From Phaseolibacter flectens ATCC 12775 (GTDB taxonomy: Bacteria > Pseudomonadota > Gammaproteobacteria > Enterobacterales > Enterobacteriaceae), in NCBI RefSeq assembly GCF_000518745.1, contig NZ_JAEE01000001.1:121084-185083 (forward strand): a DNA stretch of 64,000 nt, in the 5' to 3' direction. The translations under genes and the position numbers were made by a program. Shown here one piece after another: positions 53,340 through 63,058 of this stretch. The stretch's first letter is position 1; each line of letters starts with the position of its first letter. The notes under the pieces were generated by a model, which saw only the letters and a list, made by a program, of their open reading frames with translations, did no database searches and was not told the origin of the DNA.

Positions 53340-54236
53340 TTAAGATGCGTTATCGGCTCGATATTGTAATGCCGAGGCCGCGATAGGTGAAACTTTCCCC
53401 GTTTCTAAATATCGACGCAGTCGGTTGGCATCCGCAAAATGGGTGTATTTACCAAATGCATCCATTAAAACTAAGGCAACTGGCCGCTTGTTGATCCACG
53501 TACGCATAATCAGACAATGTCCTGCCTCATTCGTGAATCCTGTTTTCGTCAGATCAACTTGCCAGTGAGCATTATAAACTAAATGATTTGTGTTACGAAA
53601 TGGCAAGGTATATGTCGGATCCCTGAAGGTCACGCTCGTCTGTTTCGTGTGACTCATGGACATCAATTTAGGATATTGACCTGCCGCTTCAATTAATTTG
53701 ATAAGATCACTGGCGTTAGAAATATTATTATGTGATAACCCTGTCGGCTCAGCATAGAAGGTATTTTTCATCCCGAGGGCCTTGGCCTTGTTATTCATCG
53801 CCTTCATAAAAGCATAGTAACCACCAGGATAATGATGGGCTAAGGTTGCTGCTGCTCGATTTTCAGAAGACATCAATGCCAGTAACATCAGCTTCTCACG
53901 ACTCAGTTTACTGTGCAGTCTGACTCGTGAATAGACCCCTTTCATATCCGGATCATGGCTAATATCAACACTCAGTAATTCATTCGGCGACTGATGTGCA
54001 TCCATCGCCACCATTACCGTCATTAATTTAGTTAATGACGCAATCGGTCGTACTCGTTTTGGATTTAGCGAATAAAGCACTTGATGCGTCTGCAAATCGA
54101 CCACCATAGCACTGCCCGACGCGATTTTAAATGTATGCGGCGTCACGACCGTACGACTGTAAGCACTGACGGAGAAAAAGGAAACACTCATAAAAATTAG
54201 TAGATAAGGCAACATTCGACGCAGGGTAATGGGCAT
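53340..54236 (-). CDS. pbpG: D-alanyl-D-alanine endopeptidase, penicillin-binding protein 7
   Basis: A low-molecular-mass penicillin-binding protein of 298 residues. A signal peptide (about 1-28) is followed by the SxxK motif SLTK at 67-70, SEN at 124-126 and KTG at 231-233. Long stretches ([61 protein letters not shown]) match E. coli PBP7 (310 residues). It cleaves D-Ala-mDAP cross-bridges in the sacculus. In E. coli pbpG is next to yohC and yohD; here yohD lies divergently after a 250-base gap. Confidence 0.96.
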   Translation of the reverse strand: MPITLRRMLPYLLIFMSVSFFSVSAYSRTVVTPHTFKIASGSAMVVDLQTHQVLYSLNPKRVRPIASLTKLMTVMVAMDAHQSPNELLSVDISHDPDMKGVYSRVRLHSKLSREKLMLLALMSSENRAAATLAHHYPGGYYAFMKAMNNKAKALGMKNTFYAEPTGLSHNNISNASDLIKLIEAAGQYPKLMSMSHTKQTSVTFRDPTYTLPFRNTNHLVYNAHWQVDLTKTGFTNEAGHCLIMRTWINKRPVALVLMDAFGKYTHFADANRLRRYLETGKVSPIAASALQYRADNAS

Positions 54237-54488
54237 AATTTAGACACAGCAGTAAGGGGTGACAGGGATAAAAAGCAATAGATTGCACATAAGACTCCCT
54301 CTTTGAAGTCTCTCAATTCTATCATAGGCAGCGTGGAAGAAAAAAGCTGAATTGTATTTTCAGAAGGCTATAATATGAGATTAATAAGCTGGACAAAATA
54401 ATATGATAATTGAAATGGCGTCAATAGCCACTTGTGCTAACGTGATGCTAAAAGCACGCTGCTTTCAATCACTAAAAAGGAACCTGTT

Positions 54489-55067
54489 TTGCATTTTAAT
54501 GTTCATGATTTAATCACCCATTACGGTTATCTTGCGTTATTGATTGGCTGCATGGCGGAAGGAGAAACCTTTGTTTTATTGGGGGGCATTGCGGCTCATC
54601 ATGGTTTACTTACTCTCAGTGGTGTCATTATTGCATCAATGTGTGGTGGGATTATTGGCGATCAGATCCTCTTTTGGCTAGGGCGTCGTTACGGCAGTAA
54701 AATTATCGCCCGTTTTGAAAAATACCCAGAAAAAATAGAGAAAGCACGAAATATCATAAATCGTTATCCTGGATGGTTTGTTATAGGAGCGAGATTTATG
54801 TATGGATTTAGGATCATTGGCCCGATCCTGATCGGTTCCACTGGACTGTCAAGAAAAGTCTTTTTGTTAATGAATGTCATTGGCGCGGCCATTTGGGCTG
54901 TCTTGTTTTCATGCCTCGGTTTTTTCGCTGGAAAAGTGATTACACCTTGGCTAAGCCAACTTGATCATTATCTACAACCTCTCTTTTGGTTGGGCGCAGC
55001 CATCGTGATGATTATCATTATTTGGAAACTGATTACCTTTGCTCTCCAGTGGAATCGAAGTCGATAG
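54489..55067 (+). CDS. yohD: DedA-family membrane protein YohD
   Basis: A 192-residue DedA-family protein (E. coli YohD 192), probably a lipid scramblase or flippase. The family block EGETFVLLGGIAAHHGLL, the GDQILFWLGRRYG sequence with its conserved Arg, and RFMYGFRIIGPILIGSTGL are present, with several membrane helices. The start is a TTG at 54489 preceded by AAGGA; it places LHFNVHDLITHYGY against the E. coli N-terminus MDLNTLISQYGY, and no ATG lies nearby in frame. Confidence 0.93.
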   Translation: MHFNVHDLITHYGYLALLIGCMAEGETFVLLGGIAAHHGLLTLSGVIIASMCGGIIGDQILFWLGRRYGSKIIARFEKYPEKIEKARNIINRYPGWFVIGARFMYGFRIIGPILIGSTGLSRKVFLLMNVIGAAIWAVLFSCLGFFAGKVITPWLSQLDHYLQPLFWLGAAIVMIIIIWKLITFALQWNRSR

Positions 55068-55467
55068 TATGCAGAAACGGAGTAGTTACCCCGGTCAATT
55101 CGGTTGAAATCGCTGATGAGTAGAAGGATTTTTGAATCTATTAAATCAGCAAGTTATGACTGGCTTGAGATAAGGTTGTGTTATGGTGCGACTGTGCTTA
55201 CTGACATCATCCCCCTTCTGACGAAGAGACCGACCTCGTGGTCGATGATTTCATCGTTTGCTCAGATTGTACCCTGGCAGGTCAGCTTACTGCACTCAAC
55301 ACGAGGGTCAGTCAGTGGTTGGGTAGTCAGTTAGGATTATTTGGTTAAGTCGCGTTACAGTTCATTGAAATTAAATGCAAAATAAATTATAACTTTGCGG
55401 TATAGGCGCGATGAAAACTTGTTGTGCTAAACATACCTCGATACACCCTTTTGAGCGGTAGTTAATA
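55068..55467. other. Stretch between yohD and the L,D-transpeptidase
   Basis: About 400 bases without an intact gene. It contains the candidate frameshifted small ORF (55183-55348), and the promoter of the following L,D-transpeptidase probably lies in the last 120 bases. The rest holds nothing I can support. Confidence 0.4.
55183..55348 (+). pseudogene. Possible small gene with a +1 frameshift at a C5 run
   Basis: An ATG at 55183 (AAGG 7 bases before) opens a frame that reads MVRLCLLTSSPF and stops at a TGA 12 codons on. Skipping one base at the CCCCC run (55211-55215) joins it to another frame that runs to a TAA at 55346-55348 and reads SDEETDLVVDDFIVCSDCT, then AGQLTALNTRVSQWLGSQLGLFG. This second part has a protein-like composition, with a CSDC pair. 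The product would be about 54 residues. I do not recognise it. It may be a disrupted gene, a programmed +1 frameshift, or a sequence error. A 76-codon frame in another register overlaps but looks random. Confidence 0.35.
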
Positions 55468-56616
55468 ATGATGAAAATATGTCTTCGTACCAGTTGGTTA
55501 CTGGCTTTGTTTATCTTAGTTATGGTGCCTTCTGTCAGGGCGACCGTGTATCCTCTACCTGCTCAGAATAGCAGACTGACTGGTGAAAACCGCCATGCCG
55601 ATGTCGCCAAAGACAGTACCCTGCCCCTCGAAGCCTTTGCCTCTCACTATCAGTTGGGGTTGACCAATATGATGGAGGCGAATCCTGGTGTAAATGTTTA
55701 TCTACCACAACAAGGCAGTACACTACTTATCCCACATCAGCTCATTTTACCGACCACGGTGCATCAAGGGATCATCATCAACAGTGCAGAAATGCGCTTA
55801 TATTATTATCCAAAAAACAGCAAAACCGTCGTCGTATTACCCATCGGTATTGGTGAATTAGGACGAGACACGCCAATGAACTGGACAACTCGCATCCAGA
55901 GTAAACGTGCCAATCCAACGTGGACACCAACCAAAAAAATGCATCAAGAGTATGCAAACCGCGGTGAACATCTCCCGGATATTTTCCCAGCAGGCCCCGA
56001 CAATCCCATGGGATTATATGCGTTATATGTTGGCCGCCTTTATGCTATCCATGGCACCAATGCCGATTTTGGTATTGGTTTGCGCGTCAGTCACGGTTGT
56101 GTACGTTTACGTGCACCGGACATCAAATGGCTGTTTAACAATGTTCCGATTGGTACACGAGTACAATTTATCAATGAACCAGTCAAAGCAACCATTGAGC
56201 CTGATGGCTCTCGCTACCTTGAAGTGCATAATCCTCTCTCCACCACGCAAGAAGAATTTGATTCTAATGCAACCGTGCCAATCACCCTCACACCTGAAAT
56301 CACCAAGGTGCTTGCTGACCCAAGTGTCAACAAAGAGGTGGTCGCTCAAGCACTGCGTGAGCGTAAAGGGATACCCGTGAAAATTAACGCAAAACCCGCT
56401 GGTCATGAACAGGCTGCAACCGTGAGTGTGGCGACAACGGATGATCATCCAAAGCAAACCGTCCCTGACAACCACGCTGCAAACCCCAAAAAGTCAGCGA
56501 TCCCAGAAGATCAAGGCAAAAGCACACTCCCCACACCCGAGACTCGCGGTCACAGCGTTCAAGCAAATGATCACACAGTGAGTAAAGCAACGCCCCCGGT
56601 TCCTAAGACAAACTAA
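55468..56616 (+). CDS. L,D-transpeptidase, YkuD/ErfK family
   Basis: A periplasmic L,D-transpeptidase of 382 residues. After a signal peptide ending near VRA (residue 25) comes a LysM-like wall-binding region (about 48-95). The YkuD catalytic domain (about 100-235) follows, with the signature RVSHGCVRL and the nucleophile Cys211. Enzymes of the ErfK/YbiS/YcfS group attach Braun lipoprotein to peptidoglycan; a 3-3 cross-linking role is also possible. The C-terminal about 75 residues are rich in Pro, Thr, Lys and Asp and are not part of the usual E. coli enzymes (about 306-320 residues). Which E. coli paralogue it corresponds to cannot be told. Confidence 0.9.
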   Translation: MMKICLRTSWLLALFILVMVPSVRATVYPLPAQNSRLTGENRHADVAKDSTLPLEAFASHYQLGLTNMMEANPGVNVYLPQQGSTLLIPHQLILPTTVHQGIIINSAEMRLYYYPKNSKTVVVLPIGIGELGRDTPMNWTTRIQSKRANPTWTPTKKMHQEYANRGEHLPDIFPAGPDNPMGLYALYVGRLYAIHGTNADFGIGLRVSHGCVRLRAPDIKWLFNNVPIGTRVQFINEPVKATIEPDGSRYLEVHNPLSTTQEEFDSNATVPITLTPEITKVLADPSVNKEVVAQALRERKGIPVKINAKPAGHEQAATVSVATTDDHPKQTVPDNHAANPKKSAIPEDQGKSTLPTPETRGHSVQANDHTVSKATPPVPKTN

Positions 56617-56624
56617 TTTTGTTG

Positions 56625-56651
56625 TACCTCACCAGCACTGCCGGTGAGGTA
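56625..56651 (+). terminator. Hairpin after the L,D-transpeptidase gene
   Basis: A perfect 9-bp stem (56625-56633 with 56643-56651, 9-base loop) begins 8 bases after the stop codon, without a T-tract. Confidence 0.5.
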
Positions 56652-56738
56652 TCACAGGCCCGAGTGTTCTGTGTCTTTTATCTGGTCGACTCGGCGGCCT
56701 CATTCCCTTCACTAAAAATCCTCTTATGTCATTATTTC

Positions 56739-57383
56739 CTAACCATGGCTGATCATTTCATCGACAATTTGTTGCTGGCTCAAGCTCCAAGGGTAGAAAG
56801 TCGGCCAGTTATCCATTTCATTAAATAGTTGTTGCTGAGAGTGATTACCTGAGAAAAGATGGAAATGCTCACTGTGATGCGGTTCAATACGATGATCACT
56901 GAACTGGATATAGCGTGGCGCTTTACTTGTCGGATCGACACATTTGAATAGATAACGCACACCTTTCTTACCTGAGGTGTAGGTTAATATCTTTACGCCA
57001 TCAGCTTGATAGTGACAGGCCGTCTCGCGTTTGCCGTGATGAAACACGATATGATTATTTTCAATTTCAATGGTATCAATATCCGTCGCATAGCCCTGTT
57101 GATAATAAGCCCGCAGATCAGCCATTTTTTTGTGCTGCTGCGAAGCCTTAAAGGCTAACACAGGATCAAGCCCACCACGCTGAAGGTAAGGGTTGACTGA
57201 TTGCCAGATACCATCCCAATCACTCAAGGGTCGGGGTTTAACCTGTTTATTATCAAAAATGCCGAGGCTTGCCTGCCGCTGTGCCGGGGTCATGATCTCA
57301 TGGTGAGCACTGTGAGCCTGAACTTGGAGAGGACTGAATAAAACACTACATACGACAGCAGAGAGCAATGGGTTTACTTTCAT
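56739..57383 (-). CDS. zinT: Periplasmic metal-binding protein ZinT
   Basis: A periplasmic zinc (and cadmium) binding lipocalin-like protein of 214 residues (E. coli ZinT/YodA 216). A signal peptide ends near VQA and the mature chain starts with the His-rich HSAHHE. The core LSDWDGIWQSVNPYLQ, YYQQGYATDIDTIEIENN and YTSGKKGVRYLF blocks are conserved, as are the metal-binding HSEHFHLF histidines. It supports zinc delivery to ZnuA under scarcity. The ATG at 57383 has GAGG before it, and a Zur-type palindrome lies upstream. Confidence 0.95.
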   Translation of the reverse strand: MKVNPLLSAVVCSVLFSPLQVQAHSAHHEIMTPAQRQASLGIFDNKQVKPRPLSDWDGIWQSVNPYLQRGGLDPVLAFKASQQHKKMADLRAYYQQGYATDIDTIEIENNHIVFHHGKRETACHYQADGVKILTYTSGKKGVRYLFKCVDPTSKAPRYIQFSDHRIEPHHSEHFHLFSGNHSQQQLFNEMDNWPTFYPWSLSQQQIVDEMISHG

Positions 57384-57396
57384 TTTAACCTCATTA

Positions 57397-57419
57397 AATA
57401 TTATGTTATAACATTACAA
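57397..57419 (-). promoter_or_regulatory. Zur-type operator of zinT
   Basis: The palindrome ATGTTATAACAT (57402-57413 region) with AT-rich flanks matches the core of the Zur box (TGTTATAnTATAACA type) and lies 15-35 bases before the zinT start. In E. coli zinT is repressed by Zur when zinc is plentiful. Confidence 0.65.
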
Positions 57420-57527
57420 TCATGGTCAGTAAAATGCCCTAGATTAATTCTTAGTGCAATAACAGTCATTGAGAATGCGATGTGATATCGGACAAAGACG
57501 GCATTTAACACGAAATGAGTTATCAAG

Positions 57528-58493
57528 CTAGGTTGGCGTGGCATGATTTACGGCTGTCACGGCTTGCCGTTCGATCATGTCAGTGATGCTGCGGTGATCA
57601 CTCAGTGTTCTTATCTGCTGGAATAAATCGAAAGCTTGAGGATAGTTTTTTCGTAAATAACCTAACCATTGTTTGATCCTCGCCACATGATATTGCCCTT
57701 TACTGCCTTGTTTTTCCAATAAACAGTAGCGGTATAGCAAACCGGTGACTTCAGCCCATGGCATGGGCGGAGCATTGTATTTGATGACACGGCTTAAATT
57801 CGGGGTATGTAAAGCGCCACGGCCAACCATCAGATCTTGGCATCCCGTGGTTTTTCTGCATAAATTCGCACTTGAATAGTCCCATATTTCACCATTGGCG
57901 ATCACAGGGATATCGAGGCAGGCTCGAATTTGACCGATTTGAGACCAATTAATGGCCTCAGCACGATAGCCATCTTCTCGAGTACGGCCATGCACCACAA
58001 GCTCACTCGCCCCGCCTTCCGCCACCGCTTGAGCAATTTCAAGACTCCGTACTGTCGAGTCCCAACCCAAACGCACTTTAACGCTGACCGGTAAAGGCGA
58101 CGGAACTGCCGCCCGTAACGCACGGGTTGCTTGAAAAATCAGTTCGGGATCCTTGAGTAAACTGGCACCGCCACCATGGCCATTCACTGTTTTCGATGGG
58201 CAGCCACAATTCAGATCGACGCCTCTTGATCCGAGCTGCACAGCACGTTGCGCATTGGCTGCAAGCCAGTAGGGATCCTGACCTAGAAGTTGAATGCGCA
58301 CCGGTGTACCTGAAGGCGTCACACTCTGACGATATAACTCCGGGCAAAGTCGATAAAAAGACTTGGTGGGTAATAAACGATCAACGACTCTAAGAAATTC
58401 AGTAATACAAAGATCATAGTCATTAATTTCCGTTAATAGCGATCTGACTAACGGATCTAACACCCCCTCCATGGGGGCAAGCAATACCCGCAT
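57528..58493 (-). CDS. dusC: tRNA-dihydrouridine(16) synthase C
   Basis: An FMN-dependent TIM-barrel enzyme that makes dihydrouridine at position 16 of tRNA. The 321 residues (E. coli 315) start with [17 protein letters not shown] and have the catalytic Cys98 in [31 protein letters not shown] and [13 protein letters not shown] are also conserved. The fold matches DusC rather than DusA or DusB. It begins 5 bases after the rhlE stop, so rhlE-dusC are probably cotranscribed; in E. coli dusC is not next to rhlE. Confidence 0.94.
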   Translation of the reverse strand: MRVLLAPMEGVLDPLVRSLLTEINDYDLCITEFLRVVDRLLPTKSFYRLCPELYRQSVTPSGTPVRIQLLGQDPYWLAANAQRAVQLGSRGVDLNCGCPSKTVNGHGGGASLLKDPELIFQATRALRAAVPSPLPVSVKVRLGWDSTVRSLEIAQAVAEGGASELVVHGRTREDGYRAEAINWSQIGQIRACLDIPVIANGEIWDYSSANLCRKTTGCQDLMVGRGALHTPNLSRVIKYNAPPMPWAEVTGLLYRYCLLEKQGSKGQYHVARIKQWLGYLRKNYPQAFDLFQQIRTLSDHRSITDMIERQAVTAVNHATPT

Positions 58494-58498
58494 TCGAC

Positions 58499-59800
58499 TT
58501 ATCTACCAGTGCGGGGCTTAAAGCGTGGATTATTGGCGCTATGGCTACGCTTTTTAGCGTCAGTGGCTGGACGGTCACTGGTTTTCGCTGTTCGCTCACC
58601 ACGACGTTCAGGTCTCTGAGTCCGCTGCCTACCATTCTGAATGGGTTCCGCTTTAATCGATGGATCGGGTTCAAAACCCGGCAGAGCAATACGTGGAATA
58701 TCACGCTTGATCAGTCGTTCAATATCTCGTAACAACTTGTGTTCATCAACACAAACTAAAGATAACGCGGCGCCAGATGCCGCCGCCCGACCTGTTCGGC
58801 CAATACGGTGAACATAATCTTCCGCCACATTGGGCAGCTCGTAATTCACGACATGGGGCAGTTCTTCAATATCAATGCCTCTGGCGGCAATATCCGTGGC
58901 AACCAGTACACGAATACTGCCATCTTTAAAGTTTTCGAGGGCCCGTGTTCTGGCACCTTGGCTTTTATTACCATGGATAGCCGCAGCAGTAATTCCATCT
59001 TTATTCAGCTGTTCGCTGAGGTGATTGGCGCCGTGTTTAGTTCGAGTAAAGACCAACACTTGCTGCCAATTTTCACGTCCAATCATCAGTGAAAGTAATT
59101 CGCGCTTACGTTTTTTATCAACGAGGTGCACCTGCTGATTGACTTGTTCTGATGCGGTATTGCGTCGAGCGACTTCAATTAATGTGGGACGAACCAACAA
59201 CTTCTCAGCCAACACTTTGATATCATCAGAAAATGTGGCGGAAAAAAGTAAATTTTGACGTTTGACGGGTAACTTCGCAAGCACTTTACGAATATCATGG
59301 ATAAATCCCATATCCAACATGCGATCGGCTTCATCCAAAACCAAGATGTCCACTTTAGAAAGATCAACGGCGTTTTGATGCTCCAAATCCAGTAAACGTC
59401 CAGGTGTTGCAACTAAAATATCAACCCCACCACGAAGTTTCATCATTTGTGGATTGATACTTACACCACCAAAAACAACCAAAGAACGAAGATCCAAATA
59501 TCGGCTGTATTGTTTCACGTTTTCAGCAACTTGAGCGGCAAGCTCACGGGTCGGGGTTAAGATCAAAGCCCGTAATGGACGACGACCTTTGTTTGTGACT
59601 GGATTTGCAGCTAAACGATGCAATAAAGGCAATGTAAAACCTGCAGTTTTCCCTGTTCCGGTCTGCGCACTGGCCAGCAAATCGCCACCGGTCAGCACGG
59701 CAGGTATCGCTTGTTGCTGGATCGGTGTAGGCGTTTTATAGCCTTGTTCACTGATGGCACGCAAAATATCGGCATGAAGGCCGAGAGAATCGAAAGTCAT
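58499..59800 (-). CDS. rhlE: ATP-dependent RNA helicase RhlE
   Basis: A DEAD-box RNA helicase of 433 residues (E. coli 454). The helicase core (1-370) has the Q motif, Walker [13 protein letters not shown] ([12 protein letters not shown]), SAT and HRIGRTGR motifs. The basic, Arg/Pro-rich tail after about 380 is shorter and less repetitive than in E. coli. It acts in ribosome assembly and mRNA turnover. The ATG at 59800 gives MTFDSLGL and follows GGAG; the frame runs upstream to 59833 without conservation. Confidence 0.96.
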   Translation of the reverse strand: MTFDSLGLHADILRAISEQGYKTPTPIQQQAIPAVLTGGDLLASAQTGTGKTAGFTLPLLHRLAANPVTNKGRRPLRALILTPTRELAAQVAENVKQYSRYLDLRSLVVFGGVSINPQMMKLRGGVDILVATPGRLLDLEHQNAVDLSKVDILVLDEADRMLDMGFIHDIRKVLAKLPVKRQNLLFSATFSDDIKVLAEKLLVRPTLIEVARRNTASEQVNQQVHLVDKKRKRELLSLMIGRENWQQVLVFTRTKHGANHLSEQLNKDGITAAAIHGNKSQGARTRALENFKDGSIRVLVATDIAARGIDIEELPHVVNYELPNVAEDYVHRIGRTGRAAASGAALSLVCVDEHKLLRDIERLIKRDIPRIALPGFEPDPSIKAEPIQNGRQRTQRPERRGERTAKTSDRPATDAKKRSHSANNPRFKPRTGR

Positions 59801-59983
59801 TGAATTTACTCCGGGACGCCCTGACCATTTCACAACGGCGCAGTTTTCAGGGAAATGTTAAGTGTCTTAATGATTGAAAGCAAAAACTACAATGCAGGCT
59901 TAACCAGCAGTGTACCAGTTTTCATAGAGGGGTGCGAGAGGAAAAGAAATGATCAGGCTGCCGTATCGCAGCCTATATCACGC

Positions 59984-60376
59984 TCAACTGCGTTTTTTTT
60001 CTGTTTGCGTGGCGGGCGCCTTACTGAATAAAGACACAAGCGCAGGACCGATCAATAAGCAAACTGCACAGAGGCCGATCAATAAGGGATTGGGGAAATA
60101 CTGATAGATCAGATAAAGCGATAGCATGGCAGCGCCAAAATAATAGGTTGTCGAGGCTTCTTCAAGAAAATCGCCTAACCGCCTCAGGGCGACGACACGT
60201 TGCGTCACCAGCATGGCGACCAATAAAACAAGATACGCAGATACCAGCCAAGTGCTAGTGTCAACTAGCATGTGGTGCTTAAAGCCCCAAATCAGTAATG
60301 CAATGATACTCAAGTGCATAACACTATGAAAACAGGTTTGCCCTGTTAAAATATGAATACTTTTAGACCATTTCAT
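59984..60376 (-). CDS. ybhQ: Inner membrane protein YbhQ
   Basis: A 130-residue protein with four predicted membrane helices (E. coli YbhQ 136), of unknown function. Shared features are the start MKWSKSIHILTGQTCFHSVMHL, the conserved DFLEEASTTYYFGAAML and the ending IGPALVSLFSK. The ATG at 60376 follows GGAG; the longer frame to 60400 is not conserved. It lies in the rhlE region as in E. coli, where ybhQ is near uvrB and moa. Confidence 0.85.
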   Translation of the reverse strand: MKWSKSIHILTGQTCFHSVMHLSIIALLIWGFKHHMLVDTSTWLVSAYLVLLVAMLVTQRVVALRRLGDFLEEASTTYYFGAAMLSLYLIYQYFPNPLLIGLCAVCLLIGPALVSLFSKAPATQTEKKRS

Positions 60377-60469
60377 TTCATTCTCCTGGTAACCTGTCAA
60401 CTGTTACCTGATTATCCTATGTCCTTCGGTGAGCTTGCTCTTGGCTTATCCTGCCGTATTGTGCTAACT

Positions 60470-60514
60470 CAAGGTCAAAAGCAGCTCAGCTTGCGATGCA
60501 AGCTTTTGACCTTG
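60470..60514. repeat. Long inverted repeat with alternative folds downstream of yaiW
   Basis: A 13-bp perfect pairing (60470-60482 with 60502-60514) encloses a 19-base loop. Inside it, AGCTTGC and GCAAGCT (60488-60504 area) can form a competing stem that shares bases with the outer one. It lies between the yaiW stop and the ybhQ start, both on the minus strand. It has no T-tract. Confidence 0.45.
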
Positions 60515-60674
60515 CGCTAACGATCAATTGCTGATTATGCCATAATTCGCTCTTGCTTTCATTTTTTTCATTACTCATTGTTTTTAAAAGAAATAAAATA
60601 AAAAAAAACCGATTTATAGTTAAAACCCCAGCCTAAAATTGAAATTTTATGCATTTCAAATGAAATTTATGACA

Positions 60675-61778
60675 TTACTTCCAATTTTTAAGGCAACGAG
60701 TGAAACGACGATTGACTTGTTGTGCATACCACGCTGTTGTCAATTGACGATGAATTTTAGGGCTTTGTAAATGTATGGAAGGCAAGACTGCGCGTGGCAA
60801 CCTGCTCCCCTTTTTTTTATCTGCCAACGCAAAAACCCGTTGCCATAATTGTGTCTTGCTGAAGTCAGCTTGCTGACCTCGCTCCAGTGCGTTTTTAATG
60901 GTCTTCGGCGCCATTTTCAACTGCTTGGCCACCGAATAGGCCGCCTGCTCCGTTTTGCCTTCACCCCACTGATCAAAATTCAGTAAATCACCATCATAAT
61001 CCAGCGCTTTGCCACTGATAAGGTGTAAAGCTACCTGAAACGCAGCATTACGGCTGGCATACCAACCTGCATTATAATCCGCAAAAAGGTATACATAATC
61101 GGCATATTCGTTGGGTTCTGTCAGTAAATGCAGGACACCAAAATAGATCCCGCCACGCCGGGTAAAAACCTCATCGCGAAGACTTGATGATAAAGGCCAA
61201 GGGTAGTGATCGGCATGTTGACTCGCAAATGCAATGCTCACTTGCATGGGTCCGGCTGTGTGTACCGGGTTATAGTTCTTAAATAATTGTTTACCTAGAG
61301 GAATATGGCTCAACATATCGTCATACAGCCGACTCAAATCTTGCTCCGTTTTGGCTTTCGCTAAACGTTGCGCATAGGTTTGACCATTGGATGAATTCAG
61401 TTGTAACGCGGCCCGAACCCAAAAAGCTGAAATATGTCTACTTTCTGCTCTTTTTTCCATTTCTTTGAGCGCAATTTTCTCGAGATTTGCAACTGGAGGA
61501 TCGACCTGAAAACCCGACTCTTGTTGGATCACCGCCAATGTTGCACAAATGTTTTGCTCTGTTGGTGCAATATTTTGCCAAGTGATCGCCGAGGCAATGT
61601 CTTCTGCCCAACCGCGTTTATCTAAGATCCGACTCGGCATTTGTTGGCCAATTTTGGGGGCTAAACGATGCATCATTTGTCGATTGTTCTTTGTACTTGC
61701 ATGCTGACTGCAGCCATTTATCAAACCACAAATGACGACCATTGCACAACAAACAGCACGTTTGAAACCTAAAGGCAT
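60675..61778 (-). CDS. yaiW: DUF1615 surface lipoprotein YaiW
   Basis: A 367-residue lipoprotein. The signal peptide ends in the lipobox LING-C with the lipidated Cys23 followed by Ser, which favours outer-membrane sorting. The body matches E. coli YaiW (364 residues): CATLAVIQQESGFQVDPPV, GPMQVSIAFA, RRGGIYFGVLHLL and FADYNAGWYASRNAAFQ are shared. E. coli YaiW is a surface-exposed lipoprotein that aids uptake of some peptides. The ATG at 61778 with a GGAG site is the real start; the frame to 61886 would put an extra hydrophobic stretch in front. In E. coli yaiW is near sbmA, not here. Confidence 0.92.
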   Translation of the reverse strand: MPLGFKRAVCCAMVVICGLINGCSQHASTKNNRQMMHRLAPKIGQQMPSRILDKRGWAEDIASAITWQNIAPTEQNICATLAVIQQESGFQVDPPVANLEKIALKEMEKRAESRHISAFWVRAALQLNSSNGQTYAQRLAKAKTEQDLSRLYDDMLSHIPLGKQLFKNYNPVHTAGPMQVSIAFASQHADHYPWPLSSSLRDEVFTRRGGIYFGVLHLLTEPNEYADYVYLFADYNAGWYASRNAAFQVALHLISGKALDYDGDLLNFDQWGEGKTEQAAYSVAKQLKMAPKTIKNALERGQQADFSKTQLWQRVFALADKKKGSRLPRAVLPSIHLQSPKIHRQLTTAWYAQQVNRRFTRCLKNWK

Positions 61779-62152
61779 TGCTCGCTCCGAAAGCCGTGAT
61801 AAACATACACGACGTAAATAAAAATTAAGGATAGTCAGTAAAAACTGTACAAACAAATAGGATATTGAAATTATGATGTGCGGCATGTCGCCCCATCACT
61901 CAAGGCACGACAAACGCTGCTCAACCGGCCTCCAAAGATAAAGATCACTCCGCGATGAAACCGCTTTCATCTCACCGCCAATGATAACACACCTGATGAT
62001 TGCAATAAGTAACTGAAAGCTTATCTCACTTTCAGACTGCCTAAATGGTCAGCAGTGGCTTTCACTGTTAAAATACATTTATTTACCATTGCAAATCTCT
62101 CAGCCTAATTAAGACAAGTCCAGATTTGGCTTCTGACCACTTGGAGTTAAAA
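61779..62152. other. Divergent control region between yaiW and ybhK
   Basis: About 370 bases with no supported gene. The only distinct element is the symmetric site at 61954-61971. The promoters of both genes must lie here. Confidence 0.45.
61954..61971. promoter_or_regulatory. Candidate LacI-family operator between yaiW and ybhK
   Basis: The palindrome GATGAAA-CCGC-TTTCATC has the central CG and TGAAA half-sites typical of LacI/GalR-family operators (Cra, GalR and similar). It lies in the divergent promoter region, about 180 bases from each gene. The palindrome is seen directly; the factor is unknown. Confidence 0.4.
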
Positions 62153-63058
62153 ATGAATCGAACGTTAGCCGATCTCGATAACGTTGTTGCCCTAGGTGGC
62201 GGCCACGGTTTAGGACGCCTGATGTCCTCTATTGCATTCTTAGGCAGTCGGCTGACTGGTATTGTAACCACCACCGATAATGGGGGATCAACTGGGCGTA
62301 TTCGCCAGTCAGTTGGGGGGATTGCTTGGGGCGATATGCGTAATTGCATTAATCAACTGATCACTCACCCCAGTATTGCTGCATCAATGTTTGAATACCG
62401 ATTCTCAGGTCAAGGGGAATTGAATGGGCACAATTTGGGAAACCTTATGCTGACTGCTCTTGAGAACCTCAGTGTCAGACCTCTCGAAGCCATCAATCTT
62501 ATCCGCAATGTGCTAAAAGTGGATGCCATGTTGATCCCGATGTCTGAACATCCGCTAAATTTGCTCGCTGACAATGATCAAGGGGCTCGTATTTATGGTG
62601 AAATGGCCATTGACGCGATGGACACGTTACCCCGTAATCTCAGATTAGATCAAAAAGTACCCGCGACACAAGAAGCCATTGAGCAAATCGAAAAAGCTGA
62701 TTTGATCTTAATTGGACCCGGTAGCTTCTATACCAGTCTGTTGCCCATTTTACTGTTAGATGACATCAGCCAAGCGCTGCGGCGCAGCCCTGCTAAAATG
62801 ATCTTTATCGATAATTTAGGCAAGGAATTAAGTCCGGCAGGCAAGCTTAACCTAAAGCAAAGGCTGATGATCATCGAGCAGTTGACGCGTCCCAAACGCG
62901 TAGATGCGGTCATTGTGGATGCGCACAAGCCATTCTCAGACCTCAGGGAATGGCTACTTGTCCCTCATCCACTCGCTGCAAAGGATATTCCCTATCGCCA
63001 CGACCGCCAATTATTGCATGATGCGATCGAGATCACCCTACAACAACTCAAACCCTAA
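62153..63058 (+). CDS. ybhK: Gluconeogenesis factor family protein YbhK (YvcK/CofD-like)
   Basis: A CofD-superfamily nucleotide-binding protein of 301 residues (E. coli YbhK 302). The N-terminal glycine-rich [15 protein letters not shown], the [14 protein letters not shown] loop, [16 protein letters not shown] and the [16 protein letters not shown] motif are characteristic. Bacillus YvcK is needed for growth on gluconeogenic carbon and for normal shape; the molecular role is unknown. The ATG at 62153 follows GGAG. Its stop touches that of the convergent uvrB with no bases between them. Confidence 0.94.
   Translation: MNRTLADLDNVVALGGGHGLGRLMSSIAFLGSRLTGIVTTTDNGGSTGRIRQSVGGIAWGDMRNCINQLITHPSIAASMFEYRFSGQGELNGHNLGNLMLTALENLSVRPLEAINLIRNVLKVDAMLIPMSEHPLNLLADNDQGARIYGEMAIDAMDTLPRNLRLDQKVPATQEAIEQIEKADLILIGPGSFYTSLLPILLLDDISQALRRSPAKMIFIDNLGKELSPAGKLNLKQRLMIIEQLTRPKRVDAVIVDAHKPFSDLREWLLVPHPLAAKDIPYRHDRQLLHDAIEITLQQLKP

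Noticed and set aside
55104-55334. A 76-codon plus-strand frame after yohD
   Set aside because: It starts with TTG, its composition looks random, and a different frame in the same place is more protein-like.
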